64,000 nt of DNA from Pontibacter sp. HSC-14F20. GTDB taxonomy: Bacteria; Bacteroidota; Bacteroidia; Cytophagales; Hymenobacteraceae. A model generated the notes under the pieces. That model was not told the origin of the DNA. It saw nothing but the letters and a program-made list of their open reading frames with translations, and ran no database searches. Positions 35,342-43,778 of this stretch are shown here, piece by piece. The stretch covers positions 1 to 64,000 of the forward strand of contig NZ_JAHZTC010000008.1 of NCBI RefSeq assembly GCF_019599265.1. The letters run 5' to 3'. How positions within the stretch are numbered: position 1 is the stretch's first letter; each line of letters begins with the position of its first letter. Made by a program: the position numbers and the translations under genes.

Positions 35342-35369
35342 GGTATTCAGGTTAAAAGGTATTCAGAAA

Positions 35370-36332
35370 TTAGTTTTTGATGTCCACAAGCTCCACGTCG
35401 AAACGCAGGATCGAGTTAGCTGGCATTTGCTCGCCGCGTGCCTGCCCACCGTAAGCCAGCGGAGAAGGTATAAGCAGAATAGCTTTGCTGCCTTTGTTCA
35501 GCTGCGCGATACCGTCGTCCCAGCCCTGGATCACCTGGCCCTGGCCAAGCGGGAAAGTAAACGGCTGACCGCCATTCATTGGGTTGTCGTAAGAAGACTC
35601 CAGTTCTTTGCCATCCAGGAAAGACAGTTTGTAATGCACTGAAACATTGTCGCCAGCTTTGGCATTCGGACCTTTGCCCGCTTCTGTTATTACGTAGTAA
35701 ACACCCGCGTCCGTTTTCTGAACGTTCTTAAGGCCTTTTTCTTTGATGTACTCCTGAATTTTAGCGTCGTCGATTTTGAGCTGTTCTTTGGCGTGCTCCT
35801 GCTGGGCCTGCATCTGCTCTTCGAACATTTTCTGCTGGTCTGCTACCGCTTCCTCCTCAGACTGTATTTTGTCGGCTTTCAGGAAGAAAGTAAAGTGCGT
35901 GCCCGGCTTCACGAACGGAGGCATCGGCTGGTTGAATGTGTTGGCAAAAAGCGAGTCAACGCTGATCTTGAACACACCGCTGTCGCCGGCGCGCATCATG
36001 GTCAGGGCGTTCTCTAAGCTGCCTTTAAAGGTTGGCTCCATTACCGGAAGCATGACCGGCTGGCCCTGCTGGCGTGAATCGAACAGCACAGAGTCGTCGG
36101 CGGTGCGGTACGACATGTGCATCGTGATTACCTGACCCAGACGGGCACCTGTAGTGTCGTCGGCAGCAATCTCGCCACGGTTTACATACTCACCGTCTTT
36201 TTGCTCATATACCTTATAAGCCAGGCCGTCAGCCGTAGTGCGAAATTCGTCGCTTTTGTTTTTGTCGCCACAAGACTGTAGCAACAGGGCACCGGCTAGC
36301 ACCGGCAGTAAGAACTTAGTTTTAAATAGCAT
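35370..36332 (-). CDS. FKBP-type prolyl isomerase lipoprotein, two-domain
   Basis: A 320-residue lipoprotein with signal peptide ending GALLLQSC (lipid cysteine at about 21). It holds a degenerate N-terminal FKBP domain (LGQVITMHMSYRTADDSVLFDSRQQG), a helical linker rich in Gln, Glu and Lys (about 155-195), and a canonical C-terminal FKBP domain (GDNVSVHYKLSFLDGKELESSYDN, GQVIQGWDDGIAQLNKGS, YGGQARGEQMPANSILRFDVELV). The shorter FKBP gene follows 28 bp downstream, probably in one operon. Confidence 0.92.
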   Translation of the reverse strand: MLFKTKFLLPVLAGALLLQSCGDKNKSDEFRTTADGLAYKVYEQKDGEYVNRGEIAADDTTGARLGQVITMHMSYRTADDSVLFDSRQQGQPVMLPVMEPTFKGSLENALTMMRAGDSGVFKISVDSLFANTFNQPMPPFVKPGTHFTFFLKADKIQSEEEAVADQQKMFEEQMQAQQEHAKEQLKIDDAKIQEYIKEKGLKNVQKTDAGVYYVITEAGKGPNAKAGDNVSVHYKLSFLDGKELESSYDNPMNGGQPFTFPLGQGQVIQGWDDGIAQLNKGSKAILLIPSPLAYGGQARGEQMPANSILRFDVELVDIKN

Positions 36333-36362
36333 CGGTTATAGGTTGGATATAGTGTTTGTTTC

Positions 36363-37379
36363 TTAACAGGACGCCTGCAGTTGCTCTTTGTATTGTGGCA
36401 ACAGGCTTTCAAACTTGGCCACGGTGTTCTCGAGGGTGTCGAGCGACATACCGCCGGCTGCGTTTTTGTGTCCGCCACCGTTGAAGTTGGCGCGTGCAAA
36501 CTCATTTACTGAGAAATCGCCAACGGAGCGGAAAGACATCTTCACGGCCTGCACACGGTCGATAATCACGGCAGCAAAAACAATGCCCTCAATGGAGAGC
36601 GCAAAGTTTACCAGGCCTTCGGTATCGCCGGTTTTGGAGTCGTAAGCTTTCAGCTCTTCGGCCGTAATGGTAATATAAGCTGTTCTGTACTCGTGGTGCA
36701 CCACTAACTTATCTTTGAGGGCATAACCCAGAAAACGCAAACGTGTTTCTGTGGAGCTGTCGTAGATAAGACGGTGGATATTGGATGTGTTCACCCCGAT
36801 GTGCAGCAGGTCGGCAATGATCAGATGCACGTTTTTAGAGGTGCTCGGGTGTCGGAAAGAGCCCGTGTCCGTCATAATGCCCGCATAAAGGCACTCGCCT
36901 ATACCTGTGTCGATCAGGTCGCCATCGCCCAGGGCCTTGATCAAGTCATATACCAGTTCGGCTGTAGCAGCGGCCTGTGGGTTAGAGTAGTCGAGGTCAG
37001 CGAAGTCTTCCGGCTGCAGGTGGTGGTCTATCAGCACTTTGGTGCCTTTGGCGTTGCGGATATACTCCCCCATTTCGTGGATGCGCGTCAGGTTCGAGAA
37101 GTCGAGGCAAAATATCACCTGCGACTCGTCGATGATGCGGCGCACGAGGGCGTCGTTTTTATCAGAGTAAACGAGTACCTCGTCATTGCCCTCCATCCAG
37201 GTAAGAAAGATCGGGTAGTCAGAAGGTGTGATAACCGTAACCCGGTGACCCAGTTTTTTGAGGTAGCCGGCCAAACCCAGTGACGAGCCCAATGCATCGG
37301 CGTCTGGTTTGTGGTGTGTGGTGATCATCACCTCTTTAGGTTCTCTCAGGAGCTCTTTGAGAGCATTAATGTCATGCAT
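36363..37379 (-). CDS. DHH/DHHA1 phosphoesterase (NrnA-like)
   Basis: A 338-residue phosphoesterase from the ATG at 37379, the start favoured because MHDINALKELL opens the conserved fold; the longer upstream frame reads as non-coding. The DHH domain shows TTHHKPDADALGSSLGL, CLDFSNLTRI and VLIDHHLQPEDFADLDYS. The C-terminal DHHA1 domain ends in the GGGHKNAAGG nucleic-acid motif. The family degrades short RNA (nanoRNase) and hydrolyses pAp. It lies upstream of the FKBP genes on the same strand. Confidence 0.9.
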   Translation of the reverse strand: MHDINALKELLREPKEVMITTHHKPDADALGSSLGLAGYLKKLGHRVTVITPSDYPIFLTWMEGNDEVLVYSDKNDALVRRIIDESQVIFCLDFSNLTRIHEMGEYIRNAKGTKVLIDHHLQPEDFADLDYSNPQAAATAELVYDLIKALGDGDLIDTGIGECLYAGIMTDTGSFRHPSTSKNVHLIIADLLHIGVNTSNIHRLIYDSSTETRLRFLGYALKDKLVVHHEYRTAYITITAEELKAYDSKTGDTEGLVNFALSIEGIVFAAVIIDRVQAVKMSFRSVGDFSVNEFARANFNGGGHKNAAGGMSLDTLENTVAKFESLLPQYKEQLQASC

Positions 37380-37510
37380 AAAGCTTGTTATAAATCCGCT
37401 GAGTAATAGGGATATAAGGCGCGAATTTCTGAAGAAATAACTTCTAATGCAATAAAATAGCGTTTTAAGACGCTTCAGGCTGTTCTGAAAGTTTAACCAA
37501 GGTATAGCCT

Positions 37511-37537
37511 GCAGGTATAGCTGTAGGCTATACCTGC
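37511..37537. repeat. Inverted AGGTATAG pair
   Basis: GCAGGTATAGC (37511-37521) and its exact complement (37527-37537) surround a 5-base loop. A third copy lies at 37500-37507. The cluster stands in the divergent gap between the DHH gene and ndk. Confidence 0.85.
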
Positions 37538-37592
37538 ATAAATATTTGCAGAAAGTATGGGCCAAGTACTGCTATAATTAAGCTAAATGCGC

Positions 37593-37600
37593 TAATTTTG
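37593..37600 (+). promoter_or_regulatory. Putative -7 box of ndk
   Basis: TAATTTTG matches TAnnTTTG, 41 bp upstream of the ndk ATG. The inverted octamer pair lies just upstream. Confidence 0.55.
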
Positions 37601-37640
37601 CACCTTCTAAACGAAACATACACACATTAACACAATAGAC

Positions 37641-38060
37641 ATGGCTGGAAACATCACATTTACTATGATTAAGCCGGACGCGGTTGCAGATAACAACATC
37701 GGTGGCATTACTAAAATGATCGAGGAAGGTGGCTTCCGCATCGTGGCGATGAAGAAGACAAGACTGACTGAGGAGCGTGCCGGCAAGTTTTACGAAGTAC
37801 ACAAGGAACGTCCTTTCTACGGTGACCTGGTGAAGTACATGTCTTCCGGCCCGATCGTAGCCATGATCCTGGAGAAAGACAACGCAGTGGAGGATTTCCG
37901 TAAGCTGATCGGCGCTACCAACCCGGCTCAGGCTGAAGAAGGTACCATCCGTAAGGTATACGCAAAGTCTATCGAGGCAAACGCTGTGCACGGCTCTGAC
38001 TCTGACGAAAACGCACAGATCGAAGGCGACTTCTACTTCTCGGCCGACGAGCGTTTCTAA
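37641..38060 (+). CDS. ndk: Nucleoside diphosphate kinase
   Basis: Equalises nucleoside triphosphate pools by phosphate transfer through a phospho-histidine. At 139 residues it has the bacterial length. The active-site loop is ANAVHGSDS with the catalytic H117, and the nucleotide site includes MIKPDAV near the N-terminus and the [20 protein letters not shown] segment. ATG start; a strong terminator follows 29 bp downstream. Its low divergence from consensus suits a highly expressed gene. Confidence 0.97.
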   Translation: MAGNITFTMIKPDAVADNNIGGITKMIEEGGFRIVAMKKTRLTEERAGKFYEVHKERPFYGDLVKYMSSGPIVAMILEKDNAVEDFRKLIGATNPAQAEEGTIRKVYAKSIEANAVHGSDSDENAQIEGDFYFSADERF

Positions 38061-38088
38061 GCTATTAAAGAGTACTTATTGATTTCTC

Positions 38089-38124
38089 AAAAGCCCGCAG
38101 GACTATATGCCCTCGCGGGCTTTT
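38089..38124 (+). terminator. Terminator of ndk
   Basis: A 10-bp GC-rich stem (AAAAGCCCGC with GCGGGCTTTT) with a 16-base loop and six T in the plus direction. Confidence 0.9.
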
Positions 38125-38160
38125 TTGATTATGTTTGAATCAGTAACCCCACCTTTTTTT

Positions 38161-39429
38161 ATGAAACAAACTTTACTCGTTGTTCTGCTTCTTTTTTTAA
38201 CGGCACAGGCTTTCGCTCAACAGGACGAAGAACCAGAGTACAAAGCCGTGATACTACATTACAATGCCGATTGGCAGATTACCTCACCAGAGGAAGCTGT
38301 GGCGAAGCGGCTGACCTACTTCCCTGCTGAAGTGAAGGAAATGCAACACCTGGGCGCTCCCTTGTTTCAGCATGTTGTTACCGATTACTATGCAGATAAC
38401 ACAGTTATGGCCAAAGGCTATTATAATGCGCAGGGCAAAAAGTGGGGTAAATGGGTTTTCTATCATCCTAATGGTCAGGTGGATTGTGAAGGTAGTTTTT
38501 CTGAAGATGTTCCAACCGGGAATTGGAAGTTTTGGAGTGCTTCAGGAACACCTTTGGCAGATGTAACACTGAATGGAGAAGAAATACGGGTGAATAACCT
38601 TTGGAGCGAGACCGGAAATCAACTCGTAAAAGACGGGCAGGGAGAGTATAAAGCACCTTTTGCGACGGCAGATGGAAAGGGCACCTCCATACTGGAAGGT
38701 ATGTTCGTTGACGGCCATAAGACAGGTTGGTGGCGACTTACTGATGCTAGCGGAAAAATGGAGCTTGAGCAGATATATGACAGCAAAGGCAAAATTCTGA
38801 GTGGTACAATTTATGTAAATGGGGTGCCAACTATTAATAAAGATGATTTAATGCATTTAGTGAGTTTGCCAGACTATCTTTTTTATATAGAGCAATGGAG
38901 AACTGATCCGAAGTATTATGCGGCCAAATATCCGGTTGCAGCTGATTTGTTGGGATGTCAAATTACGAAAGTGGATCTGCCGGAGTCGGATGTTGCGCCT
39001 GCCGATTATTATTTCCAGGTTGTGCAGCGTAAAAGTAACGGTGAAGTCGACACGTTGCAATATGGGGTACCAGTTATAGAAGCTAGTTTCAGAGGTGACT
39101 TATTTGAGTACACAAAGAAAAACTTCAAGGGGCCATCAAACACTTATATGGGGAGGAATAATATAGAAGGCTTACTAATGATAAGTTTTACTGTGATGGA
39201 AGATGGGCAGATAAAGGATGCCACAGTTAAGAAAAGCGTACATCCTAAGGTAGATGAAGAGGGGCTGCGGTTTGTAAACAGCATGCCAGCCTGGAATCCG
39301 GCTACGAAGCTAGGAAAGTCAGTAGCGTCTGAAATGATTTTTCCAATTAGATTTAGTGTGCATACACAACATCTACAACCTCCATCTCCCCACATGCCGG
39401 ACCCGTTCACTAACATGCACAGGTGGTGA
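38161..39429 (+). CDS. Exported MORN-like / TonB C-terminal domain protein
   Basis: A 422-residue exported protein; the ATG at 38161 begins a clean signal peptide (MKQTLLVVLLLFLTAQAFAQ), and the frame upstream of it is the ndk terminator. The middle carries MORN/YwqK-like repeats (YYNAQGKKWGKWVFYHPNGQVDCEG, FVDGHKTGWWRLTDASGKMEL). The end is a TonB C-terminal-like domain (ISFTVMEDGQIKDATVKKSVHPKVDEEGLRFVNSMPAWNPA) without the usual transmembrane anchor. It is AT-richer than ndk and lacks the signature, suggesting later arrival. Confidence 0.8.
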   Translation: MKQTLLVVLLLFLTAQAFAQQDEEPEYKAVILHYNADWQITSPEEAVAKRLTYFPAEVKEMQHLGAPLFQHVVTDYYADNTVMAKGYYNAQGKKWGKWVFYHPNGQVDCEGSFSEDVPTGNWKFWSASGTPLADVTLNGEEIRVNNLWSETGNQLVKDGQGEYKAPFATADGKGTSILEGMFVDGHKTGWWRLTDASGKMELEQIYDSKGKILSGTIYVNGVPTINKDDLMHLVSLPDYLFYIEQWRTDPKYYAAKYPVAADLLGCQITKVDLPESDVAPADYYFQVVQRKSNGEVDTLQYGVPVIEASFRGDLFEYTKKNFKGPSNTYMGRNNIEGLLMISFTVMEDGQIKDATVKKSVHPKVDEEGLRFVNSMPAWNPATKLGKSVASEMIFPIRFSVHTQHLQPPSPHMPDPFTNMHRW

Positions 39430-39435
39430 GTTTTT

Positions 39436-39487
39436 AGTTAAAACAGAGAGGGCCGGCTTTATAAAGCCGGCCCTCTCTGTTTTAACT
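39436..39487. terminator. Bidirectional terminator, 52-bp palindrome
   Basis: A perfect palindrome with two 26-base arms and no loop, between two convergent genes. The GC-rich inner part with A and T runs at the edges makes it an efficient terminator in both directions. Confidence 0.93.
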
Positions 39488-39496
39488 TGAGCAAAC

Positions 39497-39802
39497 CTAC
39501 TGCTTCGGAATTACAAACTGCTGGCCTGGTTTGATCAGGTCAGGGTTGCTGCCGATAGTTGCCTTGTTTGCCTCGTAAATCTTTTTCCAGGCGTTGGCAT
39601 CACCGTAGTAGTGCTTGGCAATTTTAGAAAGCGAATCACCGCTCTTTACTGTATAGGTATCCTGGCCAGTTGCAGGCTGTGCCCCTGGTTGCTGAGGCGC
39701 TTGCTGGTTAAAAAATGAGCCATCACCTGGCTGGCGGTTGGTTGGGTTAGGAGCCTTAACGGGTTCCTTTTCACCCTTTTTAAAAAAATCACGCAATCCC
39801 AT
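39497..39802 (-). CDS. LysM domain protein
   Basis: A 101-residue protein with a C-terminal LysM domain (YTVKSGDSLSKIAKHYYGDANAWKKIYEANKATIG, with GQQFVIP at the end), a peptidoglycan-binding fold. The N-terminus is a charged, Pro/Gln-rich linker with no signal peptide, the layout of the YgaU/BON-LysM-type small proteins. ATG start. Probably binds the cell wall or acts as a small scaffold; the partner is unknown. Confidence 0.88.
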   Translation of the reverse strand: MGLRDFFKKGEKEPVKAPNPTNRQPGDGSFFNQQAPQQPGAQPATGQDTYTVKSGDSLSKIAKHYYGDANAWKKIYEANKATIGSNPDLIKPGQQFVIPKQ

Positions 39803-40013
39803 ATTTCAAATTCTTATGATGTCAGTAAATAATTTTGGTGCGTAGCTGTAAAAAGTTCAGCTGCTTAGATAGATACGCCGAATGATGCGCATTGTTGTGC
39901 CGCATTGTATTCCTGATAGATTAAATAGCTTTCATCAACTTTAAAAAACTTTTAACCGTACTCTATGCACGCCTCTTGAGGTAAGCAGGCACAGGTATGT
40001 AAACCATTAAACT

Positions 40014-40445
40014 ATGAATAAAATGAACATGAATCTGAAACAGGTAAAAGCCTACTTTACGTTTGTAATGGCCTTTGTGCTGATGGCTTTTATGACAAGC
40101 TGCGGCGGTGACAAAGACAATGCCGGCAATGCCAATATGATCTCAGGTGGCAGCAGCAAAACCTGGAAAGCTGCCAAGGAAATGACAGCCTCCGGCGACA
40201 AAGACAAACTGACGGCAGAAGAAAAGGACGAGACCATGCAGTTCTACTCGGACGGTCGCTTTGCCATGGGTGGCGGTGGCTCACTTCAAACCGGCACCTG
40301 GACCTACGATCAAGCGGGCAGACGCTTATCGCTCACGTTTGAGGGAGCTAACGAATCGCAGAATTTTACTGTAGAGAAACTGACGGATAAAGAAATGGAC
40401 CTGGTGGCAGCCGATGGTTCTAAGATGGAGATGAAAGCCGAATAA
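40014..40445 (+). CDS. Small lipoprotein (lipocalin-like)
   Basis: A 143-residue lipoprotein: the signal peptide ends LMAFMTSC (cysteine at about 29) and is followed by GGDKDNAGNANMISGGSS. The mature part resembles the short lipocalin-like DUF of Bacteroidota, with TMQFYSDGRFAMGGGGSLQTGTWTYDQAGRRLSLTFEGANESQNFTVEKLTDKEMDLVA. That pattern (a strand, then turns around W and G) is found in many cell-envelope lipoproteins of unknown ligand. A second ATG (M6) is possible. Confidence 0.75.
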   Translation: MNKMNMNLKQVKAYFTFVMAFVLMAFMTSCGGDKDNAGNANMISGGSSKTWKAAKEMTASGDKDKLTAEEKDETMQFYSDGRFAMGGGGSLQTGTWTYDQAGRRLSLTFEGANESQNFTVEKLTDKEMDLVAADGSKMEMKAE

Positions 40446-40475
40446 GGTATAAATCTCAGGTATATTTTGAACAGG

Positions 40476-40503
40476 AAAGCCGGTCCAATTTTGGGTCGGC
40501 TTT
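40476..40503 (+). terminator. Terminator of the small lipoprotein gene
   Basis: A stem of AAAGCCG with CGGCTTT extended by four pairs including two G-U, then six T. It lies 30 bp after the stop codon. Confidence 0.8.
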
Positions 40504-40572
40504 TTTGCTGGGTAGGAAATCGACAGGTATAAGTTACCGGATCAGGTATAGCTGGAGCAGCCTGATAGTAAT

Positions 40573-41748
40573 TTATACCAGCCGGCGCAGCCCCAACAAG
40601 CCTAGCATCGGGCCGAAAGCCAACAGTGCCAGGGTGTAGGACAAGGGTAATTGCGTTAGTAAAAAGCCTGTTAGCTGGATGCTGGCCACTGTAATGGCGA
40701 AACCAATGGCTACCACAATAGTGAGTGCGGTGCCAACCAGTTGCGGCGGAGCTGTCTGGGCTGTCAGGGCCGAAAACTGAGGCGAATCTCCAGCCACCAC
40801 GATGCCCCAGAAAAGCAGAAATGGTATAATGAGTTGCGACGATCCGAGTTGCAGCACGAGCAGCGAAAGCAGACAACACAAGCCCGAAAGCAATAATTGC
40901 ACAAAGGCCACTCGCGCGCTTCCCCATACCTGCGACAGATAACCGCCGCCTATACAGCCTACCGCACCGGCCGCGATCACAGCAAAGCTATAAGCCGATA
41001 CCTCGCTGCTGGAAAGTTGAGGGAGTGACAAGGTCAGAATCAGGGGTGTAAAAGCCCATAAGGTATAGAGCTCCCACATATGGCCAAAGTACCCGAAAGC
41101 GGCCGACCTGAATCCGCGATCACGAAAAGACTGCAACATGTTTCCTATCCTGAATGTGGCGCCTTTCTTCAGGTATGGTCCGTCGGGCACAAGCAGGTAT
41201 AGGAGCAAGCCTCCTATGCCTGCCAATGCGCTTACCGTTCCTAGCACCTGTTGCCAGGGCAACGAAGCACCCAATGCCCGAATCAAATGCGGAAAAGCAG
41301 TGCCTAGCACCAGTGCACCTACCAGGTAGCCAATGGCTTTCCCTAGTCCTGTGCTATACCAGCTGGCTGCTATCTTCATTCCTACCGGATAAATGCCCGC
41401 CAGTAAAAAGCCCGTCAGCGCCCGGAGTAACAGCACAGCATAAAGATCTTTGGCCGCGAATATCACTAAAGCATTGGCCACAGCACCAAGCAGAGCACAG
41501 AACAGAAACAGCAGACGTGGCGACACCCGATCGGCCAGCGAAAGAAAAGCAAATACCAGTGTACCTGCTATAAAGCCCAGTTGCACCGCTGAGGTTAGCA
41601 AAGCCAGCGCCCCGTCCTGCAACTGCAGCGATTCCTGCAGCTCCGGCAGCACCGCATTGCCGGCAAACCAAAGCGAAGTACCCGCAAACTGCGAAAACAC
41701 CAGCGTGGGCAATAGTCGGGCGGGCGGAGCTAAAGTCTGATACAGCAA
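40573..41748 (-). CDS. MFS transporter
   Basis: A 391-residue major facilitator with about twelve membrane spans. The loop between spans 2 and 3 has the ADRVSPR motif-A form (FLSLADRVSPRLLFLF). Spans 7-12 follow a long cytosolic loop (YLLVPDGPYLKKGATFRIGNMLQSFRDRGFR). It resembles the YnfM/CynX-like group, but the substrate is unknown. The frame opens with TTG at 41748. Its neighbours give no hint of the substrate. Confidence 0.85.
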   Translation of the reverse strand: MLYQTLAPPARLLPTLVFSQFAGTSLWFAGNAVLPELQESLQLQDGALALLTSAVQLGFIAGTLVFAFLSLADRVSPRLLFLFCALLGAVANALVIFAAKDLYAVLLLRALTGFLLAGIYPVGMKIAASWYSTGLGKAIGYLVGALVLGTAFPHLIRALGASLPWQQVLGTVSALAGIGGLLLYLLVPDGPYLKKGATFRIGNMLQSFRDRGFRSAAFGYFGHMWELYTLWAFTPLILTLSLPQLSSSEVSAYSFAVIAAGAVGCIGGGYLSQVWGSARVAFVQLLLSGLCCLLSLLVLQLGSSQLIIPFLLFWGIVVAGDSPQFSALTAQTAPPQLVGTALTIVVAIGFAITVASIQLTGFLLTQLPLSYTLALLAFGPMLGLLGLRRLV

Positions 41749-41862
41749 GGAAGTCGGAGAGTTTAGGAGTTTAAGATTTTGAGAGTTGGGGAAGTTAGAA
41801 AATTAAAAGATTAGGAAGTTGATTTGTAGCGATGTTTTACTAAAACAACGTTCGTGCATGGA

Positions 41863-41914
41863 CCCCTCTTAACACTCTTCCGGACATCTTTGTCCGGAAG
41901 AGTGTTAAGAGGGG
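41863..41914. repeat. Perfect 24-bp-arm hairpin
   Basis: Two perfect 24-base arms (41863-41886 and 41891-41914) around a 4-base loop. No T run follows. It is the strongest of three related hairpins in this gap. Confidence 0.88.
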
Positions 41915-41928
41915 GACGTCTTTGTCCC
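41911..41928. repeat. Second hairpin of the cluster
   Basis: GGGGAC with GTCCCC around GTCTTT. The loop and inner bases resemble the first hairpin's centre (CATCTTTG), and the first four bases are shared with the first hairpin's right arm, so they appear to be reduced, overlapping copies of one unit. Confidence 0.7.
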
Positions 41929-42061
41929 CATTTGTATACCTGCACGAGGGCAGCAGGCTCTTTCGGATTTATCAATCTGAAGGCAAACGGTAGGGTATTT
42001 CCTAATCCCCCTATACCTGTAAACCTATACACGGAGATGTGGACATTCCCGACAGTTTGCT

Positions 42062-42081
42062 TCGGGACATGGATGTCCCGA
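42062..42081. repeat. Third hairpin of the cluster
   Basis: TCGGGACA with TGTCCCGA around a 4-base loop, 130 bp downstream of the second. It has the same GGACA/TGTCC core. Confidence 0.7.
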
Positions 42082-42260
42082 GGAGCCTTTTATAAAATTA
42101 TAAATGCCTGTAAAGGCCAGTCACCCCTGCCTGAATCTTGTATCGTTATACCTGTCTGAGCCATGATAAAATCCTCACAGAGACAGGAGCTATATACAAA
42201 GGAGAAGCAGGTTAATTATACACCCAATAATTTATGAATTTAGCCATTCAACTTTAACCC

Positions 42261-43040
42261 TCACCCATAAATCGTCTCAGCAAATTTCTCCAATGCTTTG
42301 CGTGTTTCGTAGGTGCGCTCGAACATGCCCATGTGGCCGGTTTGGCCCAGGAAATAAACCATGCTGTTGTCGGGGAGGTGACATTGCTCCAGGGCTTTGT
42401 CGAGCGGCACGGCACCGTCGTCTTTTCCGAAGATGAACAAAAACGGAAACTTTGCAGCAGCCAGCACGTCAGTTCGGTCTTTTCGGTCGCGCATGGCGGC
42501 AAGGCCTCCGGTTACGCTCTCTTTCGGTGTGTTGGTGCCGATCTTTTTCATTAACGCGATTTCTTTCTTCAGTCGGTCACGGTTCCCGCTATAGAAGAGT
42601 GGCTCAATGAAGGACTGCATGAACTTCTCTACGCTGTGTTTCTCTACAAACTCGATGGTCTTGTTGCGGTTATCTTTCTTCTCATCAGTGTCGGGGAGGG
42701 CAGAGGAGTGGAAAAGGCAAACGCCGTTGAGCATGCTGCTATACTTCTCAGCTAAAGCCATACTCACATAGCCGCCCATGGAGTGACCTATCAGAATGCA
42801 TTTTTTAATACCGAGTTCCTCCAAGTTTGCTTTCACATAATCGGCCATACCCTCCATACTGTAATCGGCTATACCTGAGGTATTGTCGCCGAAGCCGGGC
42901 AGGTCCAGCGCCACTGTCCGGAACTGCTTTTGCAGCGGTTTTGTGAACTCATCCCATACTTCTTTGCTTTCGCAGAAGCCATGCAGGAAAACGAGTGTGT
43001 CGCCGGAGCCGGCAGAGGTATAAGTAGTGTGTTTTGTCAT
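42261..43040 (-). CDS. Alpha/beta hydrolase
   Basis: A 259-residue hydrolase of the alpha/beta fold, cytosolic. The oxyanion region is VFLHGFCESKEVW (17-29), the nucleophile elbow is GHSMGG (S87), the acid is in FIFGKDDGAVP and the histidine is in GQTGHMGMFE. The substrate is unknown; the family includes esterases, haloperoxidase-like enzymes and C-C hydrolases. ATG start. The IS4-like remnant begins 36 bp upstream. Confidence 0.88.
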   Translation of the reverse strand: MTKHTTYTSAGSGDTLVFLHGFCESKEVWDEFTKPLQKQFRTVALDLPGFGDNTSGIADYSMEGMADYVKANLEELGIKKCILIGHSMGGYVSMALAEKYSSMLNGVCLFHSSALPDTDEKKDNRNKTIEFVEKHSVEKFMQSFIEPLFYSGNRDRLKKEIALMKKIGTNTPKESVTGGLAAMRDRKDRTDVLAAAKFPFLFIFGKDDGAVPLDKALEQCHLPDNSMVYFLGQTGHMGMFERTYETRKALEKFAETIYG

Positions 43041-43059
43041 AGTTTATGGTGTTTACTTT

Positions 43060-43076
43060 GTAGGGACAGGTCTCAA
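43060..43076. repeat. Left part of a split palindromic repeat
   Basis: GTAGGGACAGGTC... up to the remnant's edge. Joined with the bases after the remnant (43567-43579), it forms, on the minus strand, a sequence matching the repeat copies at 43677-43701 and 51943-51967 at about 20 of 24 positions. The flanks read TCTCAA and TCGCAA, possibly a 6-bp target duplication with one change. Confidence 0.6.
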
Positions 43077-43566
43077 CCCAATGCCGTCAACTTAAGGAGA
43101 TGTTAAATAACTTTTCGCTTATTGCTTTTGACTTTATGCCCTCGGTGCCGTTTTCTTTTAAATTTCCTGCCAGGCTTGACGGCCTCCCTTCGGCGCTTTA
43201 TTTTAAGCTTCAGCCTCTGGTAGGCGGTTTCCATAGGCTGGGTCCCCAACAGCAGGCCGGCCAGGTTGTCCTTGACCAGCCCCAAGGCCACCGCGCGGTT
43301 GATCTGGTAGCGGTGCCTGTTGCCCTTGCCCTCCTGCTCCCGGTCGAGCTCCTGCTGGGCCTCCTCCACCAGTAAAGCACTTATATTGGCGCACAGCACG
43401 GCTGCGTGGAAGTCCTGGAGGACGCCGCCGGTAAGCGGCTTTGAAACGCTCACTGTTCATCAACTCCCGAAGGCCTTCCAAAAGCCGAGCACCCTTTTTT
43501 TACTGTCATCCTCTTATCTGCTTCCATTGGATAGTATACGAAAACCCTTAAGTTGACGGCATTGGG
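43077..43566 (-). mobile_element. Decayed IS4-like remnant (490 bp)
   Basis: It is bounded by perfect 21-bp inverted repeats (43077-43097 and 43546-43566, core CAATGCCGTCAACTTAAG). The inside holds only the 3' end of a transposase: a minus-strand frame (43103-43453) with DFHAAVLCANISALLVEEAQQELD and INRAVALGLVKDNLAGLLLG resembles the C-terminus of IS4-family transposases. Frames are disrupted near 43440-43530, and most of the catalytic domain is gone. It is not autonomous, but intact ends could still be mobilised by a related transposase. Confidence 0.82.
43103..43453 (-). pseudogene. Transposase C-terminal fragment, IS4-like
   Basis: The 116 residues keep the C-terminal helix region with Asp and Asn of an IS4-type transposase and end in a Lys/Arg-rich tail (KRRREAVKPGRKFKRKRHRG). 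A second frame (43203-43481) holds the adjacent bit SERFKAAYRR, showing a frameshift. The protein is unlikely to be functional. Confidence 0.7.
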
Positions 43567-43676
43567 TCGCAACCTATCCGAATCATGCCTGAATAATTGT
43601 GTCGTTATAAAAGTATGTGTTGGAATGTGTATCGCAAAGGATAATTTCTTGTTTCATTGCAGTGGCTATACAGCCG

Positions 43677-43701
43677 CGGAAAGATCGCGTCCTGTCACTA
43701 C
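43677..43701. repeat. Dispersed 25-bp repeat, copy 2
   Basis: Matches 51943-51967 at 21 of 25 positions. The core TCGCG with GG...CC is palindromic, suggesting a REP-like element. It lies between the IS remnant and the dxs terminator. Confidence 0.6.
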
Positions 43702-43712
43702 AAAGTATAAAC

Positions 43713-43747
43713 AAAAACCCCGCGTTTCCTGAAGAACTGCGGGGTTT
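43713..43747 (-). terminator. Terminator of dxs
   Basis: A stem of AAACCCCGC with GCGGGGTTT around a 15-base loop, then a T run on the minus strand, 30 bp after the dxs stop codon. Confidence 0.88.
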
Positions 43748-43778
43748 GTCTTTTTTCAAAAGGTCCTTGGTCAGAAAA

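Larger units (their letters stand above)
41749..42260. other. Intergenic region with repeated hairpins
   Basis: No gene is visible. It contains a purine-rich tract (41760-41822) and three hairpins (41863-41914, 41911-41928 and 42062-42081) that share the core GACA(T)...TGTC. See the repeat entries. Confidence 0.7.

Noticed and set aside
38107..38160. N-terminal extension of the TonB-domain protein
   Set aside because: These codons are the loop and T run of the ndk terminator; the signal peptide begins at 38161.
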